Assembly (NCBI GenBank): GCA_903860085.1
Contig: CAIOPD010000019.1
Coordinates: forward strand, 1-25,399
Length of the DNA: 25,399 nt
Direction of reading: 5' to 3'
Source: an uncultured Pseudomonadota bacterium
GTDB lineage: Bacteria > Pseudomonadota > Gammaproteobacteria > Burkholderiales > Methylophilaceae
The translations under genes and the position numbers were made by a program. Under the pieces are notes generated by a model. That model had not been told where the DNA came from. It saw only the letters and a list, made by a program, of their open reading frames with translations, and made no database searches. Shown here in pieces: positions 23,109 through 25,399 of the stretch (its first letter is position 1; every line of letters starts with the position of its first letter).

Positions 23109-23855
23109 TTACCAACGCTTATGATCTGGGGTGTCCAACAAGGGCCTCAGCTTAACCGCAATAGTTTCACGCGCCCTAAAAATACGCGAACGCACGGTGC
23201 CAATTGGGCAACTCATGATACTGGCAATCTCTTCGTAACTTAATCCCTCTATCTCACGTAACGTAATCGCGGTTCTAAGTTCTTCTGGCAAACTGGCAAC
23301 GGTATCATTAACTGTTTGCGCAATCTGCTTAGTCATTAAAGTGGATTCTGGCGTTTCGGTAGTCCGTAACTCATTACCGCTATCGAAATTCTCCGCATCA
23401 TCAATTTCAATATCGGTACTAACCGTTGGTCTGCGACCTAAAGCCACTAAATGATTTTTTGCAGTATTGATACCAATACGGTACAGCCAAGTATAAAAAG
23501 CACTATCACCACGAAAGTTAGGTAATGCACGATAGGCTTTAATAAAAGATTCTTGCACAACATCTTCGATTTCAGACTGATCACGAATCATACGAGATAG
23601 TAGTCGACCTAATTTGCGCTGATACTTATCCACTAGCATGCCAAAGGCACGCTTATCGCCTCGCTGGGCGAGTAGCACAAGCTCATGATCAATTTCACGA
23701 TTACTGGGTGATGGAGTTGCTGTCACTACACTTAAGCCCTCTGCGGGCGAAATCCCGACATATTTTGATTCATTAGTAGGAGTATAACCCTGCCCTGCCC
23801 CTTGCACGAAGCTAATTTGCGCAATCTTATGCATTTTGGTAAGTTGTATTCTCAT
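23109..23855 (-). CDS. rpoE: RNA polymerase sigma factor RpoE (sigma-E/AlgU)
   Basis: ECF sigma factor for envelope stress. Sigma-2 is clear (LVLLAQRGDKRAFGMLV, DVVQESFIKAYRAL, FRGDSAFYTWLYRIGINTAKN) and so is sigma-4 (LPEELRTAITLREIEGLSYEEIASIM, then CPIGTVRSRIFRARE). The start is uncertain. ATG 23855 has GGGGAG just upstream and gives 249 residues; ATG 23867 lacks such a site; GTG 23726 (GAGGG about ten nt upstream) gives about 206, close to the family's usual 190-200. With the first choice there is an extra segment of about 50 residues, rich in Gly, Gln and Ser, before EIDHELVLL. It is first in the operon with rseA, rseB, rseC and mucD. A GGAACTT element lies upstream, suggesting autoregulation. 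Confidence 0.95.
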   Translation of the reverse strand: MRIQLTKMHKIAQISFVQGAGQGYTPTNESKYVGISPAEGLSVVTATPSPSNREIDHELVLLAQRGDKRAFGMLVDKYQRKLGRLLSRMIRDQSEIEDVVQESFIKAYRALPNFRGDSAFYTWLYRIGINTAKNHLVALGRRPTVSTDIEIDDAENFDSGNELRTTETPESTLMTKQIAQTVNDTVASLPEELRTAITLREIEGLSYEEIASIMSCPIGTVRSRIFRARETIAVKLRPLLDTPDHKRW

Positions 23856-23913
23856 GCTTCTCCCCATCTAACGTTAAATATTAATAATTAACCATGCCTT
23901 ACATTTATTGCGG

Positions 23914-23943
23914 TTGTGATACGGTTGCCATTACCCCTATAAT
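23914..23943 (+). promoter_or_regulatory. Putative sigma-70 promoter of nadB
   Basis: TTGTGA (23914-23919) and a perfect TATAAT (23938-23943) are separated by 18 bp. The start would be near 23950, about 100 nt before nadB. The -10 overlaps the leftward rpoE promoter candidates. CGGTTG is repeated at 23911 and 23922, one helical turn apart, around the -35. Confidence 0.5.
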
Positions 23944-23969
23944 GACCGCAACACAAGATGATAAGTTCC
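23941..23969 (-). promoter_or_regulatory. Candidate sigma-E-type promoter of rpoE
   Basis: The minus strand has GGAACTT (23969-23963), an exact sigma-E -35 element. TCATT follows after 17 bp where TCTGA would be expected, so the -10 match is weak. Overlapping it, TTATCA-N17-TATAGG could be a housekeeping promoter. Either would leave a leader of roughly 75-80 nt before the ATG at 23855. Confidence 0.45.
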
Positions 23970-24047
23970 TAAGCAAACACTTTCTGTCACCACTCAACTT
24001 AACCACTAAATTTAACTTCAATATTTAACTTTTGGCCCCAAGTAAAA

Positions 24048-25399
24048 ATGCAGCAATTTGATGTACTGATTATTGGCAGTGGACTCGCTGGCTTATCTCT
24101 GGCACTGCGAACTGCCGAGCATAAAAAAGTATGTTTAGTGAGCAAACGTCGCGTAAACGACACCGCCAGTGACTGGGCACAAGGTGGCATTGCCGCAGTC
24201 ATTAATGACGATAACGATACCGTTGAAGCGCACATTCAAGACACCCTAACAGCCGGCGCAGGACTTTGTGATGCTGCCGTGACTGAGCTGGTAGCAAAAC
24301 AAGCTAAACCTGCGGTAGAGTGGCTGATTGAGCAAGGTGTAGGATTCACACGCGAGCAAGATGACAGTGGCTACCATTTAACCCGTGAAGGTGGGCATAG
24401 CCATAGACGCGTAATTCACGCGGCAGATGCGACGGGTCACGCCATACAGACCACACTTTCTGAGAAGGTACGCACCCATCCTAATATCTGCCTGCTAGAA
24501 AATCACATTGCCGTTGATTTAATTACCACCCGTAAAGTCACGCAAACAAAAATTGAACAGGCCGACGACAATAGTTGCTTAGGGGCTTATGTATTAGATA
24601 ATCACACAGGCAAGGTGATTACAATTGCCGCTCAAAATACTATTCTAGCCACCGGTGGCGCAGGCAAGGTTTACTTATACACGACCAATCCAGATGTCAG
24701 TACCGGCGACGGTATGGCGATGGCATGGCGTGCCGGCTGTCGAATGGCCAATATGGAGTTTATTCAGTTTCACCCCACCTGCTTATTTCATCCTCACGCT
24801 AAATCATTTTTAATTTCTGAAGTGGTACGAGGTGAGGGTGGCTTGTTAAAGCTGGCTGATGGTACGCGCTTTATGCCTGAGTATGATGTGCGGGCGGAGC
24901 TTGCACCGCGAGATATTGTTGCGCGGGCCATAGACTTTGAAATGAAAAAACGTGGGCTTGACTGTGTTTACTTGGATATATCACATAAACCGCTCGCTTT
25001 TATTATGGAACATTTCCCTAATATTTATAGACGCTGCCTTGAGCTCGGCATTGATATGAGTAAAGCACCGATACCGGTAGTGCCAGCTGCGCACTACATT
25101 TGCGGTGGGGTGATGACCGATGATAAAGGCCGTACTGATATTAAAAATTTATATGCAGTTGGTGAAACTGCCTGTACTGGATTGCATGGTGCAAATCGGC
25201 TCGCCAGCAACTCGCTGTTGGAGTGCCTAGTATTTGGACACACGGCCGCCGAAGATATTTTAAGTCAGCCAACAAAAAAGTCTCCACAACTGCCGTACTG
25301 GGATGAAAGCCGCGTCACTGATGCTGATGAAGAAGTGCTGATTACTCATACCTGGGATGAGTTACGTCGCTTCATGTGGAACTATGTCGGCATTGTCCG
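24048..25399 (+). CDS. nadB: L-aspartate oxidase, N-terminal part (cut by window edge)
   Basis: Flavoenzyme that oxidises L-aspartate to iminoaspartate, the first step of NAD synthesis, which NadA then uses. The frame is open from ATG 24048 to the window end: 450 codons of an expected 530-540, so only the C-terminal helical domain is missing. The FAD-binding start is QQFDVLIIGSGLAGLSLAL, followed by SDWAQGGIAAV, HSHRRVIHAADATG, MEFIQFHPTCLF, RGEGGLLKLADG, PRDIVARAID, VPAAHYICGGV and GLHGANRLASNSLLECLVFG. These distinguish NadB from succinate dehydrogenase SdhA. No clear Shine-Dalgarno precedes the ATG. It is divergent from rpoE, the same arrangement as in E. coli. Confidence 0.97.
   Translation, partial: MQQFDVLIIGSGLAGLSLALRTAEHKKVCLVSKRRVNDTASDWAQGGIAAVINDDNDTVEAHIQDTLTAGAGLCDAAVTELVAKQAKPAVEWLIEQGVGFTREQDDSGYHLTREGGHSHRRVIHAADATGHAIQTTLSEKVRTHPNICLLENHIAVDLITTRKVTQTKIEQADDNSCLGAYVLDNHTGKVITIAAQNTILATGGAGKVYLYTTNPDVSTGDGMAMAWRAGCRMANMEFIQFHPTCLFHPHAKSFLISEVVRGEGGLLKLADGTRFMPEYDVRAELAPRDIVARAIDFEMKKRGLDCVYLDISHKPLAFIMEHFPNIYRRCLELGIDMSKAPIPVVPAAHYICGGVMTDDKGRTDIKNLYAVGETACTGLHGANRLASNSLLECLVFGHTAAEDILSQPTKKSPQLPYWDESRVTDADEEVLITHTWDELRRFMWNYVGIV

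Noticed and set aside
1..25399. CRISPR arrays, tRNA/rRNA genes, IS elements, prophage or toxin-antitoxin genes
   Set aside because: No regularly spaced repeats, cloverleaf or rRNA-like sequence, transposase or integrase frames, or sharp composition change were seen; the gaps are all below about 220 bases.

Overview
The window looks like chromosomal core sequence from an AT-leaning betaproteobacterium. The rpoE-rseA-rseB-rseC-mucD order, PurL of the long fused type, and the ppx/sixA/ppk grouping all fit. A member of the Methylophilaceae (Methylotenera-like) is my best guess from general sequence character, but that is inference and no marker RNA gene is present. I see no IS element, prophage, CRISPR array, tRNA or rRNA. 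Coding density is high and no stretch over 300 bases lacks a gene.

Layout. (1) 1-7264, leftward: the N-terminal two thirds of purL (purine synthesis, cut by the window start), glgP (glycogen phosphorylase) and htpG (Hsp90). These appear to be separate transcription units. htpG ends in a clear intrinsic terminator and starts from a heat-shock-type promoter candidate. (2) 7411-12103, a polyphosphate region: ppx rightward, a small Lys/Ala-rich putative DNA-binding protein rightward, then sixA and ppk1 leftward, with a PhoB-box-like element before ppk1. (3) 12268-19433, a leftward housekeeping cluster in transcription order lepA, lepB, rnc, era, recO, pdxJ, acpS, tcdA. It covers translation factor EF4, signal peptidase, RNase III, a ribosome-assembly GTPase, recombination, vitamin B6, acyl-carrier-protein activation and a tRNA-modification enzyme. 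(4) 19650-23855, leftward envelope-stress operon rpoE, rseA, rseB, rseC, mucD, ending in a 14-bp-stem terminator. (5) 24048-end, rightward nadB (NAD synthesis, cut by the window end), divergent from rpoE.

Regions 3-5 follow the gene order known from Escherichia coli (nadB | rpoE-rseABC-lepA-lepB-rnc-era-recO-pdxJ-acpS), with mucD inserted after rseC and tcdA appended after acpS. How the genes work together: sigma-E, its anti-sigma RseA, the RseB sensor and the MucD protease form one stress circuit. Ppk1 makes polyphosphate and Ppx degrades it.

No obviously new multi-gene system is visible. The items most worth a second look are the histone-H1-like/RHH-like protein in the polyphosphate cluster, a 34-codon ORF with a good ribosome-binding site between lepB and rnc, the ~55-residue N-terminal extension of RpoE, a perfect 19-bp palindrome and 13-bp direct repeats between htpG and ppx, and the candidate Pho box before ppk1.
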